The notes: generated from the letters alone by a model not told the origin. A stretch of DNA of 64,000 bases from Turritopsis dohrnii (GCA_027922465.2 BQMF02000279.1:62001-126000), one strand, 5' to 3'. Positions 46,623 to 57,831 are shown, counted from the stretch's first letter. Numbers and translations: made by a program.

Positions 46623-47828
46623 AAAGTCTGTTTAAAAATAGTGTGCACACTTTTAAGATTTGCTTGTCATTTGCTCAATACTGAGCCAATTTTAACAAAT
46701 TTGGTATCTTTGGATAGACATTAAAAGACACAATATTCTACAGAAATAAAAAAAACCTTATAAAGAAAAAGAAAATGAAAAAATCATTGGAAACCTTACT
46801 CTTTGGCGATTTCAAAAATATATATATTTAACGGAAAATGTTTATTAGTTTTTGTTTATTATGATACATTTGAGGGTATATTGAAATTTTGGCAGTTTTG
46901 TTGAATTTTGAAAGACGGGGGAAATATCTGAAAACACAGTAATTATACTTGTACTTAAGCAAGAACATTAACACGTTTTGTATGGTGTGAAAGTAATAAA
47001 CAAATCACATCAATCAAATCAAAGTCTAGATTACACTATAACAACATTACATTACATTTTCATACATTTTAAACATACACGCTTTTTTTAATAAACAGCA
47101 CTTTTATAAGCAACACTAGGCTGAAATCGGCTGTAAAATAAGCAAAACCTAAGCAACAGTTGAGCCTGAAATTCTTTTCTGAGAATCTATAACTGACATG
47201 AAATATGTTTCTACAAACAGGTTTTATGATAATGTAACTATGCTTTAAACTTCTACAACGTTTTAAGCGTTATAATTTCATGCTTGAAAACACCGTTTGA
47301 GTGGTTTTTTGTCTATTCCATTTTATCAAATCAAGTTTTGGCTCAATAAAGTTTTGTTCCGCTGGGACACTGCAATAAGTTCAACATTATTTTCACATCA
47401 AATGTACTGGTTTTGAATAATGTATAATTAAATCCACTATAAAATTATTTATAAAGTAACCACCGGTTTTTTAAAAATTGCAAATGGTTGAAAAGTCTAA
47501 AATGTTCCAAGTAATAGCATCTTTGCTGCAATATTCCAACAACTAATGAAAATTTTCCATTAAATATATATATTTTTGAAATCATCAAAGAATAAGGTTT
47601 CAAATGATATAAAAATCAAATATACGTGACTTTTGTATAAAAAGTTTGTTTTTTTCATTTTCTGTTTTCTTCATTTTCTTTTTCTTTTTTTGTTTTTTTT
47701 ATTTTTGTAGAATATTATGCTTTATAATTTCTATCCAACGATACCAAATTGGTTAAAATTAGTTCAGTATTGAGCAAATGACAAGCAAATCTTAAAAGTG
47801 TGCACAGTATTTTTAAACAGACTTTAAA
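46622..47828. mobile_element. Foldback element with long terminal inverted repeats
   Basis: The left arm (about 46622-46860) and right arm (about 47535-47828) are inverted copies: AAAGTCTGTTTAAAAATA and CACACTTTTAAGATTTGCTT at the left recur as reverse complements at the right, with scattered differences and indels. About 670 bp lie between the arms. No transposase is visible. The element begins exactly where copy 1 of the 1 kb block stops. Confidence 0.7.
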
Positions 47829-48185
47829 GTACTTTTCAAATGAACTTGCGCAGTTTTTATTAATGCTTGACAAATTTGAAGATATAAGATATTTCAAATA
47901 AGTCAAAATATGCGACCTAAGTGACTTTAAAGGATTATATCTTGCGATCTATTTTACTTTTATGAAAAATTATTTCGCCTTTTGAACGATCAAAGACTGA
48001 AGTTTTTCTCACAAGAAATTGAGCTGTTTTGTTCTCTTCTATAAAAAAACTCGTCTTTTTCATCTTCGTTTAGAGCATTAAACGATCCACAATTTCAGGT
48101 TCAAAACCTTTATTTTTCTTTTTTCTTGAAATATCTCATCTAAATTTTCTATCAAAATCTTATCAGAACCGTTCTAATGACTAAA

Positions 48186-49197
48186 GGGAGACAACAATTC
48201 TCCTATGTAATTGTAGCTTGTAATATTTTTTCAACACTTCAGAAGAAATTAAATGTTAGCTGTTCAACGTGTTGTGGAATAATTTGATCCTAGGATGCTT
48301 CATATGGTATAAAAAAATTTTCATGGGTGTCATTCAGGCCTATTTTATATGTTTTGTCTCAATTTGGTTTTCGGATTGTTTTTTTGCAGACGTGGAAGGA
48401 TATTGTACGCAAGACAACTATTTCTTGTATTTCTTTGGAATATTTGATCCAAATGAGCTCTTTAATTATTTTTGACCATCTTAATAGTTACATATAAAAC
48501 TTAGCCATCCGTGTCTTAAATGTTAAATTTAAATTTGGCTTGGAGACTATTTCAGCATCAAAAAGTTATGAGCGTTGGAATTTTCCATTTTTTGGAATTT
48601 TTCTATTTTTTTAATCCTTAAGTGCTCCTGACTTTGCAAGCAAATAACTTGCCACAAGTTGGTGCTTAGGATTCCAGAAAAAAGAAAATGGAATTTTCAA
48701 TCCTATCTTAACATGAAGTTTGTATTTTTGATATGTTTTTGTTATTGGATATTTGGAAAAAAAGTTCAGAAATTGGCAATTTCGCCCACTGTAAACTTCG
48801 ATTACCTATTGTTTTATTTATTCGAAAACTTTTCACCGTATTTTGAAATTTTACACATTGAGTGTACAAATATTTAAAAAACGCAAAATCTATTGATCTG
48901 AACACCATTAAGTTTTAGCAGATTTTGCTACGAAATATCCTTGGAAAATTATAAAACAAAACTGAGAGAACAAAGTATTTTCTTATCATCACTTAGCACT
49001 TTTCCTTGAAAATATAAAATTCTTTCGTTTTATCTGGTCATAAAATAATAGTAAATATCAAATAATAAATCAGGTGCAAAAATAGACCAAAAACTTTTTT
49101 AAGATATCAAGTTTATTTTTTAGCCAATTTTGAAATTTTGATGACCTCGTAAAACTTAAGGTCCAAAATTTTTATGAAAATTTATAAACATAACTAG
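48186..49197. repeat. Downstream 1 kb block, copy 2 of 3 (no opsin immediately upstream)
   Basis: Similar to copy 1 almost base for base; similarity to copy 3 extends further upstream, to about 48075. Before it lies unassigned sequence (47830-48074), not an opsin. Confidence 0.8.
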
Positions 49198-50257
49198 TTA
49201 AAGATCATTTGACATATCTGAAAAAGACAAGGGAACATTTTTGAAGTAGCTATCCAATGACAATCAATGATAATTTGTCACAATTTCTATTTTGCAATTC
49301 TGTTGCGCAATTCACATTTCTTCTAATTTCTTTGACTTTTCCACAAAACACGCTTTTTTTTGTAACAACAGTACCAAATAAATAAATAAAATAAACAATT
49401 TTATGAGAACACGAGCCTCAGGTTTGGCCAAAAATAAGCACAAAATAAGAACAACTTGAGACTCAAATCACTGGTCCAAAAATTAAAACAGCCTGAGCCA
49501 AAATCTTTGTGTAAACTAAGAACAATGCAGGGTGTGAATTTTTTCTGAAGCTGCCGTAAATAAATAAATAAACAATTATTTTCACTTGTTTTTGTTTTTT
49601 TCTCACCTACAATAAATGTGTGAAAACATATTTATGATGGCGCGATGTGCGGCCTGCTTAAAAACTTTTTATTTTACTGGAAGTTTCAGAAATAAGGGCT
49701 TTATCATATGAGCCCGGCTGACAGGGCTGGCCCGGTTTACCGGGCTATAGTCACCTCGCTATCATATGAAGTTTTGTCGGCCCGGTTAGGCGGGATGAAA
49801 AATACCAGGTGAAATCATTTTCTTTCCCATCATGGCTGACAAGAAAGTATCAAAAGTATCTGTGGCTCTTTTAGCATTTTTGTCATCTCTGCATGATTTT
49901 ACTAACAACTACAAAAAGGAATTACTTTTTAGTTTTAACTACATAAACAACTGAAGTTAAGCTCCATACAGATGAACACTTTCCTGCCTCTTATTTTTTA
50001 CTTTTAACTGTTATAAGTAAAATGATACAAGAACTGACAATTTTGGTGAAAAAAATGAATAAAATGAATAAAATCTTAGAAAAATTGGGAAATAAATGAT
50101 AGCTCGTCAAAAAAATGAAAAACACTGTAGTAATTTTTGCCTGGGATACTAGTACAACCGTGACTTGCGTGACCTGCGTGATTTGAAAAAAAATAATTGT
50201 TTCGTTCATTGCAATGAAATAAGAGGGTTTTTCAATGTTTATACGATGCATTGTATA
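49195..50257. repeat. Distal block, copy 1 (matches 53563-55330)
   Basis: Contains a CCCGG-rich MITE-like segment (49690-49806), then ATGGCTGACAAGAAAGTATC and TTTGAAAAAAAATAATTGTT. It runs directly into unit 2. Short frames here (for example 49991-50251, minus) are shared with unit 2 but shifted by indels, so they are unlikely genes. Confidence 0.7.
49690..49806. mobile_element. CCCGG-rich palindromic MITE-like repeat (also at 54768-54885)
   Basis: AGCCCGGCTGACAGGGCTGG and GGCCCGGTTAGGCGGGATGA flank TCATATGA words. Both unit copies carry it at the same place, so it predates the duplication. A diverged relative lies at 19610-19826. Confidence 0.5.
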
Positions 50258-50638
50258 GCAAATTAGAATTTGTCGTTGTTATTATTGTTGTTGTTATTGT
50301 TGTTGTTACTATTATAAATATTATAACTTACCTTCTTCACAAAACCTTATGTTGCAATTAAGAACAGAAAAATCAGATGAATGTATACGTGGTTGCACAA
50401 CCAAAACAAAAGGAAATGAGTGATCCATTAAAATTGTATTGTTGTTAGGTCGTGGCAGGTGCCATTAATGAGCAATCAGGGATTTGGAAAGTTCCAGAGA
50501 AGAGATATGATGTAAGCGTTCGTTATGTTTTGATTCATCAAACATTTATGTTTTGAAATCAGCTGGTACATAAATACTTCTAGTACAGTCAGATCAGATA
50601 CATTTGTATGTTTGTTTCTTTCAAAAATCTCACAAATC

Positions 50639-51538
50639 ATGTTGGGTGCCGAGCCAACGATCATCGTGGTTATTTTTGGTCTTTCTATCCTTTTTAATAC
50701 TCCATTAATGATTGGAATTTTGAGAGTATGGAAAAAGGCGATGTTCAGTGATGTATTACTGTTGAATTTATTTTTCGCCAATATGTTACTTGGCTGTGGT
50801 TATGCATTGCCATTGTTTTATTATTTTGTCAAGGACACTACCATGAAAAAAGGATTTCCTTGTCATTTCACCGGGTTTTTTGTTTACTTTATGGCTTCGT
50901 CAACGATAATGTTTTTGACATTTTTAAGTGTGCATCAATACGTCCTCATAAGGAAACCAATGCTTGGTTACAAAATCAATAAAAGAAAAGATCTTGCTGT
51001 ATGGTTTTCGCTCTTGGCTTGGGTTTTGGCTTTACTTTTCCCAGTTTTGCCATTATTTGGTTGGTCTAAATACCAACTAATCCTATCTGGGTTTTCATGT
51101 GAATTAGATTATTACACCAGGACAGTATCAAACAAAATGTTTGTGTCAATGGCCGCCATCTTTGGATACGTTCTACCAGTGGTTTGGCAGTTCTATAGTT
51201 TATTTACAAATCTACAAGCCTTGAATACTTTGAGAAATTGCAAAGAACGAAAATTACTGTTATCAATTTTTTTGATGTGCATCAGTAACCTTATCACGTG
51301 GTCGCCCTACGCTGTTATCACCATCTTAAGTATTAGCAACATGTCAATAAGCCCGTCAGTTCATTCGGTTTGCATCATGTTTGCAAAGGTATCAAGTGTG
51401 ACTGTTTCTTTAATATACGCCGTGTCGTATCGGAAATTTAAGAATCTTGCATTTCCAAACGGATGTGGTGATCTGCTATATCATAGAAAGCGAAGTGCCC
51501 TCAAAGTTCCCGTGCTTTATGCTGAGACTGTTTTATGA
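50639..51538 (+). CDS. Opsin-like rhodopsin-family GPCR, copy B (identical coding sequence to copy A)
   Basis: The 299-residue product appears identical to copy A by direct comparison, with the same Lys250, Cys75/Cys154 and lack of acidic counterions. The matching tract runs from just before the ATG to about 200 bp past the stop, without a visible difference. The 5' flank differs by substitutions and indels, including a deletion of about 45 bp and loss of the AG in the pyrimidine-rich TTTCAG just before the start (TTTCAA at 50620-50625). A poly(A) signal AATAAA is at 51769-51774. The pattern fits recent gene conversion within an older duplication. Confidence 0.85.
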   Translation: MLGAEPTIIVVIFGLSILFNTPLMIGILRVWKKAMFSDVLLLNLFFANMLLGCGYALPLFYYFVKDTTMKKGFPCHFTGFFVYFMASSTIMFLTFLSVHQYVLIRKPMLGYKINKRKDLAVWFSLLAWVLALLFPVLPLFGWSKYQLILSGFSCELDYYTRTVSNKMFVSMAAIFGYVLPVVWQFYSLFTNLQALNTLRNCKERKLLLSIFLMCISNLITWSPYAVITILSISNMSISPSVHSVCIMFAKVSSVTVSLIYAVSYRKFKNLAFPNGCGDLLYHRKRSALKVPVLYAETVL

Positions 51539-52238
51539 AGATTATATTATGTTGACTGCATGTAATCCACGAAAAGGTCTACATAATATTCAAATAGTCT
51601 GGTCGTTCACTTTACGAATGAACCTGAACATTATCATTTATTTTTCCCTAAACAATTTTGTTTAACATGCATGAATACTCAGAATGATGAAAGTTATACG
51701 ATCATTCATCAGACGAAAAAAGCATGTCTGGAAAATCAGTTTGAAGATTGTTTTTGAAAGCTTAGCCTAATAAATAACTTTATTAATAAAATGTTATCCC
51801 TAATAATGTCTAAAATTTATTGCAACGTGCTTGTAAAAGATGTTGTTTATGTCTGGAATATAATTAATTTCAAAAATCAGTCTCATATAAAATAGGAGCA
51901 GAAATGTATGGAACATTCCATGTAATGAAAGAGAGGTATTGATACGTTTTTTTATTCTTCTAAAAATATAAGGAACATGATGTTGTAGTTTCTAATTGAG
52001 AAATGAGCATTTTTTTTCTATAAATACAAACATCTCGTTAAATATGAACTAATTAAAAGGTCTCTCCTGAACGGATTTATTCCATGCAAATAATCGCAGT
52101 ACCTCCAAACACAGCTTTTATGAGGAAAAGTTATTATCTGGAAAATAATGAAACTTTAGTGGAATATTTCTTCAATTAATGCTCCTCCTTTCTCATTACT
52201 CTTGGGAATGGTTAGAATTACATAATTTGGATCATTAA

Positions 52239-52442
52239 CTCATTCGCTGCCGGCAGCCACACAGTCTGTGGCGCAACAACGCGGTGAAATAACGCAAAGC
52301 CACAGACAGTGGCTTTCACCATAGCAACAAAAAATGAATAAATAAAGCTAACTAGCTGGTTTTTTATAAGATGTATGTGTTTATTTTGTTTACATGAAAA
52401 ATGTGTCTGGTTTTTTGCACTTCATACCCGGCAGCCAATGAG
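52239..52442. mobile_element. piggyBac-type MITE (TTAA target) in opsin unit 2
   Basis: CTCATTCGCTGCCGGCAGCC at the left pairs with CCCGGCAGCCAATGAG at the right, and TTAA flanks both ends (52235-52238 and 52443-52446). The paralogous sequence at 48075-48085 (GCATTAAACGATCC) has a single TTAA at the matching right junction and no element, an apparent empty site. It also contains a second inverted pair, CCACACAGTCTGTGG and CCACAGACAGTGG. Confidence 0.75.
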
Positions 52443-52544
52443 TTAAACGATCCACAATTTCTGGTTCAAAACCTTCTTTTTTCTTGGAATATCTCATCTA
52501 AATTTTCTATCAGAATCATATCAGAACCCTCCTAATGACTAAAG

Positions 52545-53567
52545 GGAGACAACAATTCTCCTATGTAATTGCAGCTTGTAATATTTTTTCAATATTTCAG
52601 AAGCAATTAAATGTTAGCTGTTCAACGTCTTGTGGAATAATGTGATCCTAGGATGCTTCATATGGTATAAAAAAATTTTCATAGGTGTCATTCAGGCCTA
52701 TTTTATATGTTTTGTCTCAATTTGGTTTTCGGATTGTTTTTGCAGACGTGGAAGGATATTGTATTCAAGACAACCATTTCCTGTATTTTTTTTGGAATAT
52801 TTGATCCAAATGAGCTCTTTAATAATTTTTAACCATCTTAATAGTTACATATAAAACTTAGCCATCCCTGTCTTAAATGTTAAATTTAAATTTGGTTTGG
52901 AGAGCATTTCAACATCAAAAAGTTATGAGCGTTGGAATTTTCTATTTTTTGGAATATTTCTATTTTTTTTTTAATCCTTAAAATGGAATTTTCAATCCTA
53001 TCTTAACATGAAGTTTGTATTTTTGACATGTTTTTGTTATTGGATATTTGAAATAATCTGACTTGAAAAATAGTTCAGAAATTGGCAATTTCGCCCACTT
53101 AAAAAAAAACACTTATAACTGTAAACTTCGATTACCTATTGTTTTATTTATTCGAAAACTTTTCACCGTATTTTGAAATTTTACACATTGAGTGTACAAA
53201 TATTTTAAAAACGCAAAATCTATTGATCTGAACACCATTAAGTTTTAACAGATTTTGCTACGAAATATCCTTGGAAAAATATAAAACAAAAATGAGAGAA
53301 CAAAGTATTTTCTTATCATCACTTAGCACTTTTCCTTGAAAATATAAAATTCTTTCGTTTCATCTGCTCATAAAATAATAGTAAATATCAAATAATAAAT
53401 CAGGTGCAAAAATAGACCAAAAACTTTTTTAAGATATCAAGTTTATTTTTTAGCCAATTTTGAAATTCTGATGACCTCGTAAAACTTTGAGATTTGAATG
53501 AAAAGAATATAATAAGGCATCTCTCTAAGGTCCAAAATTTTTATGAAAATTTATAAACATAATTAGT
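52545..53567. repeat. Downstream 1 kb block, copy 3 of 3
   Basis: Matches copies 1 and 2 with more indels. One is a deletion near 52980 that removes about 95 bp, and there are two short insertions (53057-53072 and 53488-53527). Confidence 0.8.
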
Positions 53568-55330
53568 TAAAGATCATTTGACAATTCTGAAAAAAAACAA
53601 GGGAACATTTTTGAAGTAGCTATCCAATGACAATCAATGATAATTTGTCACAATTTCTATTTTGCAATTCTGTTGCGCAATTCACATTTCTTCTAATTTC
53701 TTTGACTTTTCCACAAAACACGCTTGTTTTGTAACAACAGTACCAAATAAATAAATAAAATAAACAATTTTATAAGAATACGAGCCTCAGATTTGGCCAA
53801 AATAAGTACAAAACAAGAGCCAGATGGCGCAAAACGGTAGCAGCAAGCAGCATACTTTCGAAAGCACGACCAAAAATTGCCATAAAAAAAAATAGTTAGT
53901 GTAAAGAGGTCTTATCGAATGTAAATGGGGTCTTATTAAGAAACGCCACCAGCAAATAATTTTCAAGACAAAGAAATGTACATACATGAGTCGAATTTTT
54001 TCAAGAAAAAAATTATAAGAACTCATGTGTAAAAAAACGCGTCTGCTTCGAAAAAAATTAAAAACAATAACAAAGATTCCATGGACTCAAGAAACCTTCC
54101 CAAAAACTGTGATCTTTGAAATATTTAATGCAAAAATTTTAAAAATGACGGTTTAGATAGCTGACAAACTTTAGATGTAATTAAAAAGTTCGTTAAGGTT
54201 GAACTACCGACGATAAAATCGTACCTTACATCCAAATGTTAAGCATTTTTAGTAAAAGTAACTACTTACTACTTTTAACTTAAAGCCTTACTACCAAAAT
54301 ATCTCTTTCTTCATGTATTATTAAGGGATGAAATATTAGAAAAATTTATTTTAGAATGTTTGCTGGATATAACCTTCGAATATTTTTAGACTGCGTTCCT
54401 TTGTGAGATTTCATATGATTTTCTGAACGAAATCTGATCGACTGTTAAGCGTAGGCTAAAAACTGCCGTTTAGGGGTAGTAGTAGGAGTCCAAGGGTGTT
54501 TTAATACGGTATTCGCTAAGAACAACCTGAAACTCAAATCACTGGTCCAAAAATTAAGAACAGCCTGAGCCAAAATTTTTGTGTAAACTAAGAACAATGC
54601 AGAGTGTGAATTTTTTTTGAAGCTGCTGTAAATAAATAAGTAAATAAACAATTATTTTCACTTGTTTTTGTTTTTTTCTCACCTACAATAAATGTGTGAA
54701 AACATATTTATGATGGCGCGATGTGCGGCATGCTTAAAAACTTTTTATTTTACTGGAAGTTCCAGAAATAAGGGCCTTATCATATGAGCCCGGCTGACAG
54801 GGCTGGCCCGGTTTACCGGGCTATAGTAACCTCGCTATCATATAAAGTTTTGTCGGCCCGGTTAGGCGGGATGAAAAATACCAGGTGACATCAATTCCTT
54901 TCCCATCATGGCTGACAAGAAAGTATCAAAAGTATCTGTGGCTCTTTTAGCATCTTTGTCATCTCTGCATAATTTTACTAACAACTACAAAAAGGAATTA
55001 CTTTGTAGTTTTAACTACATAAACAACTGAAGTTAAGCTCCATACAGATGAACACTTTCCTGCCTCTTATTTTTTACTTTTAACTGTTATAGGTAAAGTG
55101 ATACAAGAACTGACAATTTTGGTGGAAAAAATGAATAAAATGAATAAAATCTTAGAAAAAATGGGAAACAAATGATAGCTCTTCAAAAAAATGAAAAACA
55201 CGGTAGTAATTTTTGCCTGGGATACTAGTACAACCGTGACTTGCGTGACCTGCGTGACTTGAAAAAAATAATTGTTTCGTTCATTGCAATGAAATAAGGG
55301 AATTTTTTCAATGTTTATACGATGCATTCA
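53563..55330. repeat. Distal block, copy 2, with about 700 bp extra
   Basis: Aligns with 49195-50257 on both sides of an extra segment at 53811-54515, which interrupts AAAACAAGAG/CTAAGAACAACCTG. The extra segment shows no clear terminal repeats or coding frame. It is either an insertion in this unit or a deletion in unit 1. Confidence 0.65.
54768..54885. mobile_element. CCCGG-rich palindromic MITE-like repeat, unit 2 copy
   Basis: The same element as at 49690-49806 with a few substitutions, at the paralogous position. Confidence 0.5.
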
Positions 55331-56238
55331 AGACAAACCCTGTCTTGTTAAAATATGCAGCCATGAAAAGATACAAATATATTCGAAACAATATTTAAAA
55401 CTTTAAAATTTACACGAAACGTTTTCGTTCTAGTGAACATCTTCGGGTGTATGCAAAATTAAAACCCCGTTTTAATGTGCCACATTGTTCCATGGTGATT
55501 ATCTAACGCTTGTTGAATTGAAAATCACAGTGGAACAAATTCAAATAACTTTCGTCATGGAAATGAGGTCAACTGAGCTGACGTCATGAACATGGAGTCG
55601 GGAAGGTGTATCATCAATTGATTGGTTCGTGTACGGTCAAACACAACCTTGCATCGTTTTTTGTCTAATTATAATAATAGTAATAATAATAACGACGGTT
55701 CATATTTCAGTTCCAAAGATTTACATTTGGCTAATTCTACTGAAATAACGAAAAACTAGTGTATGTGCACGATCATAAATTAAATATTAGAAAAGTAACA
55801 TTTCCTAATAAACATATACTTCAGAAACAAGGACAAGAAGTTTGAGAAGACAAGGGTCAAAAATGAAAAATGAAGACAAGCGCATGACGTAAACTTGAAC
55901 GATGTTGAGAATTCTTGTAATTAGCTCCCACACTCTTTTTCCTTATGTTTTGTTGCCTAGAATTCAACTTCTCAAAAGAGCTTGTTAAGCAAAGAAAATC
56001 TGATTAAAGTGTTCAGATGCGGATACAGACATAGTCAAGCTTTGTGGAGGAGTACACTGTCATGGATTCTGTTTTCAGTCTTAATTTATTGTTTAGTTTA
56101 ATTGTACGTTTTTCTTTTCTTCTCTTAATGATTTAACTCTACTCCACAGAAATTGTAAATTTATGGTCATCACAGAATAAGTTCGTATAGTTGCAACTGA
56201 AACTACAATCTCATAAAGCCAAAGATAGATTTGACACA

Positions 56239-56991
56239 TCACTTGCATAATACTTGGTAAAAATCTAATTTAGACTTAATACCTCTGAATGCAAAAAGTG
56301 CGAATATTGTCTCTGGGGAAGTCTCGTTGTTGACCTTGAAAACTTCAGTCACTAACTTTTGTAAACTGCGCTGATAAACTGTAACTAAGGGACAGTAGGA
56401 GAAGTGAAAGCTAATGAAAGAATTCATTATCAGTTTTCTTGGAGAAGAGCCCATGTAAGGTGATCACCTGATTAAAGCGCTAACCTAAGCAGCAGCAGTG
56501 ACATAACGGTAACGTGTTCGACTGGCACACCAGAGGTACCGGGTTCGAATTCCCCTCTGGAAAATCACAAATTCTACTGGCCGCGTCCCTGGTGATACTG
56601 CTACAAGCCCGTTCCTCCGTGAAATCTTCGGATGTTCGGTTAATATGGCTAGGTGAGGGCTAAGTTAGAATTTAGTGCCTAAAGTTGAAATGATTGTCAG
56701 CTGGAGTGTGTAGCTCTCTGCCTAGTAGTGGCTTCGGCCCAGTAGGGAGTAATCGATTAAAAAAAAAAAGCCTTTTGACTGGCTTTTTTTAAAAAGCTCG
56801 TCGACATGCTCCTCAAAACGCAGCTTGTTATCAATTTTTACTCCAAGCAGCTTTACAGTTTTTTGGTTTTCAATATTTTTACCTTCTAACTCTATGTAAG
56901 GGGTTCCAGCATCAGTTATTAAAAATTGAGACTTTTCTGGGTCCTGTGAAGAAGGTCCTAGAGCATTTAAAGCCCCCACCCAATACATCAT
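56239..56991 (-). pseudogene. LINE reverse-transcriptase remnant split by a SINE
   Basis: The minus-strand part at 56772-56991 contains KTVKLLGVKIDNKLRFEEHV followed by DELFKK, the post-FADD region of CR1/Jockey-like elements. After the SINE the frame resumes with SPYMGSSPRKLIMNSFISFHFSYCPLV (split here by position: SPYMGSSPRKL, then IMNSFISFHFSYCPLV), the matching downstream motif. It resembles the remnant at 39978-41324 (MNSFFTAQFGYCPIVW). Several stops and deletions make it non-functional. Confidence 0.75.
56490..56770 (+). mobile_element. tRNA-derived SINE with poly(A) tail
   Basis: The head carries a B box (GGGTTCGAATTCCCC) at 56540-56556 and a weaker A box (TGACATAACGG) at 56498-56508. 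The body runs through CTCTCTGCCTAGTAGTGGCT and GGCCCAGTAGGGAGTAATCG and ends in a run of A residues (56759-56770). It interrupts the LINE remnant, whose two halves line up on either side, so the SINE is the younger insertion. Confidence 0.75.
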
Positions 56992-57169
56992 TCATATTCT
57001 CTTGCTGAGTGCTAAGAAGAGAGGAGTGATTCACACTGTTATAGTCGCTGGCATGACACTCTATAATAAACATTATAATAGATACTCGAAAAAACAGCTT
57101 TAAAATCCCTCAAAAATGCCTTAAAATAAGCACTTTTGCATTCTATATCGTGGTCCTACCAATATTTTG

Positions 57170-57272
57170 CAAAATGTAGAAAAGAACTCCCGGTCTCTCA
57201 ATCAATTCAAAAGATCAGTTACATCAAAGTTACGTAATAATGACATTGATGTTTCCCAATTTTTTAGGTAGT
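57170..57272 (+). pseudogene. LINE ORF2 3'-end remnant
   Basis: The plus-strand frame reads ILQNVEKNSRSLNQFKRSVT and SKLRNNDIDVSQFFR then stop. This resembles the C-terminal tail of CR1/Jockey-like ORF2 proteins (LP.N...S.SL..FK..L). The upstream sequence is not recognisable. Confidence 0.4.
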
Positions 57273-57726
57273 CCCTTTTCATAATTCATATTCGATTTGT
57301 TGATATTTTTAGTTTGTTTCGTTACTGTCCTCTTGCTTGTAAATATTCCTGCCTCCTAGACATGTGATGTTGTCACAAGTATTATGACAAACATGCACCG
57401 GGTTTTTACAAGCGTGTAGATGGCAAAGATATTTTAGTAGGACATGTTTTTTATTGAGCTGTCTGGACTTCTATTTTATTTTCTCACAACAGACAGCGAG
57501 AAAAGAAACAAAGTGAAGGCAGAAGTAATTGGCAATAAAAAGCGAGAAATTGGTCCGGTGGTTCCAGCCAAGTACACAGCCAATGACAAACGACAGAGAA
57601 AGTTTACAGAAGTTTTGCTGCAAAGACTTGAAGAAAAAAAGATTATTGACATCACAATAACTGAAACAGTTTTTTTTAAAAAAATGTCTGAAATAAAGAT
57701 CAGAAAGATGAAAATGGAAACTAGTA

Positions 57727-57831
57727 TTTATTCGAGGGGGCGCTTATTCGAGGGGGCGCTTATTCAATAATTTCTCTCCTAATGTAGGCGCTAATTCGAG
57801 AGGGAAGCTAATTCGAGGGCATTACGGTAGT
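57727..57831. repeat. TTCGAGGGGGCGC repeat
   Basis: ATTCGAGGGGGCGCTT occurs twice in tandem, then GGCGCTAATTCGAGAGGGA and GAGGGCATTACGGTA. Similar words (AAACGCCGCAGCGTTTATTA, GGAAATACGGTA) occur at 59960-60062, and GGCGCTTA words at 63160-63200 and 63640-63680. Such sequences are common in marine invertebrate genomes and probably derive from transposon ends. Confidence 0.5.

Larger units (their letters stand above)
43725..50257. repeat. Tandem duplication unit 1 (opsin A, downstream blocks)
   Basis: The unit starts at GCAATTAGAATTTGTCGTCG and ends before the matching GCAAATTAGAATTTGTCGTTG at 50258. It contains opsin A, a downstream block of about 1 kb present twice (45616-46622 and 48186-49197), a foldback element between them, and a block (49195-50257) that recurs in unit 2 at 53563-55330. 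The doubled 1 kb block suggests a third opsin unit was partly deleted, or a local duplication occurred. Confidence 0.75.
50258..55330. repeat. Tandem duplication unit 2 (opsin B, downstream blocks)
   Basis: Contains opsin B, a unique insert with a piggyBac-type MITE (52239-52442), the 1 kb block (52545-53567) and the distal block (53563-55330). The distal block has about 700 bp (53811-54515) that unit 1 lacks. Similarity to unit 1 stops after ACGATGCATT near 55327. Confidence 0.75.

Noticed and set aside
46086..48877. Repeated 70-80 codon frames downstream of the opsins (for example 46086-46328 and 48659-48877)
   Set aside because: They lie in the triplicated block, are broken by indels in the third copy, and have no recognisable domain, so conservation reflects duplication rather than coding.
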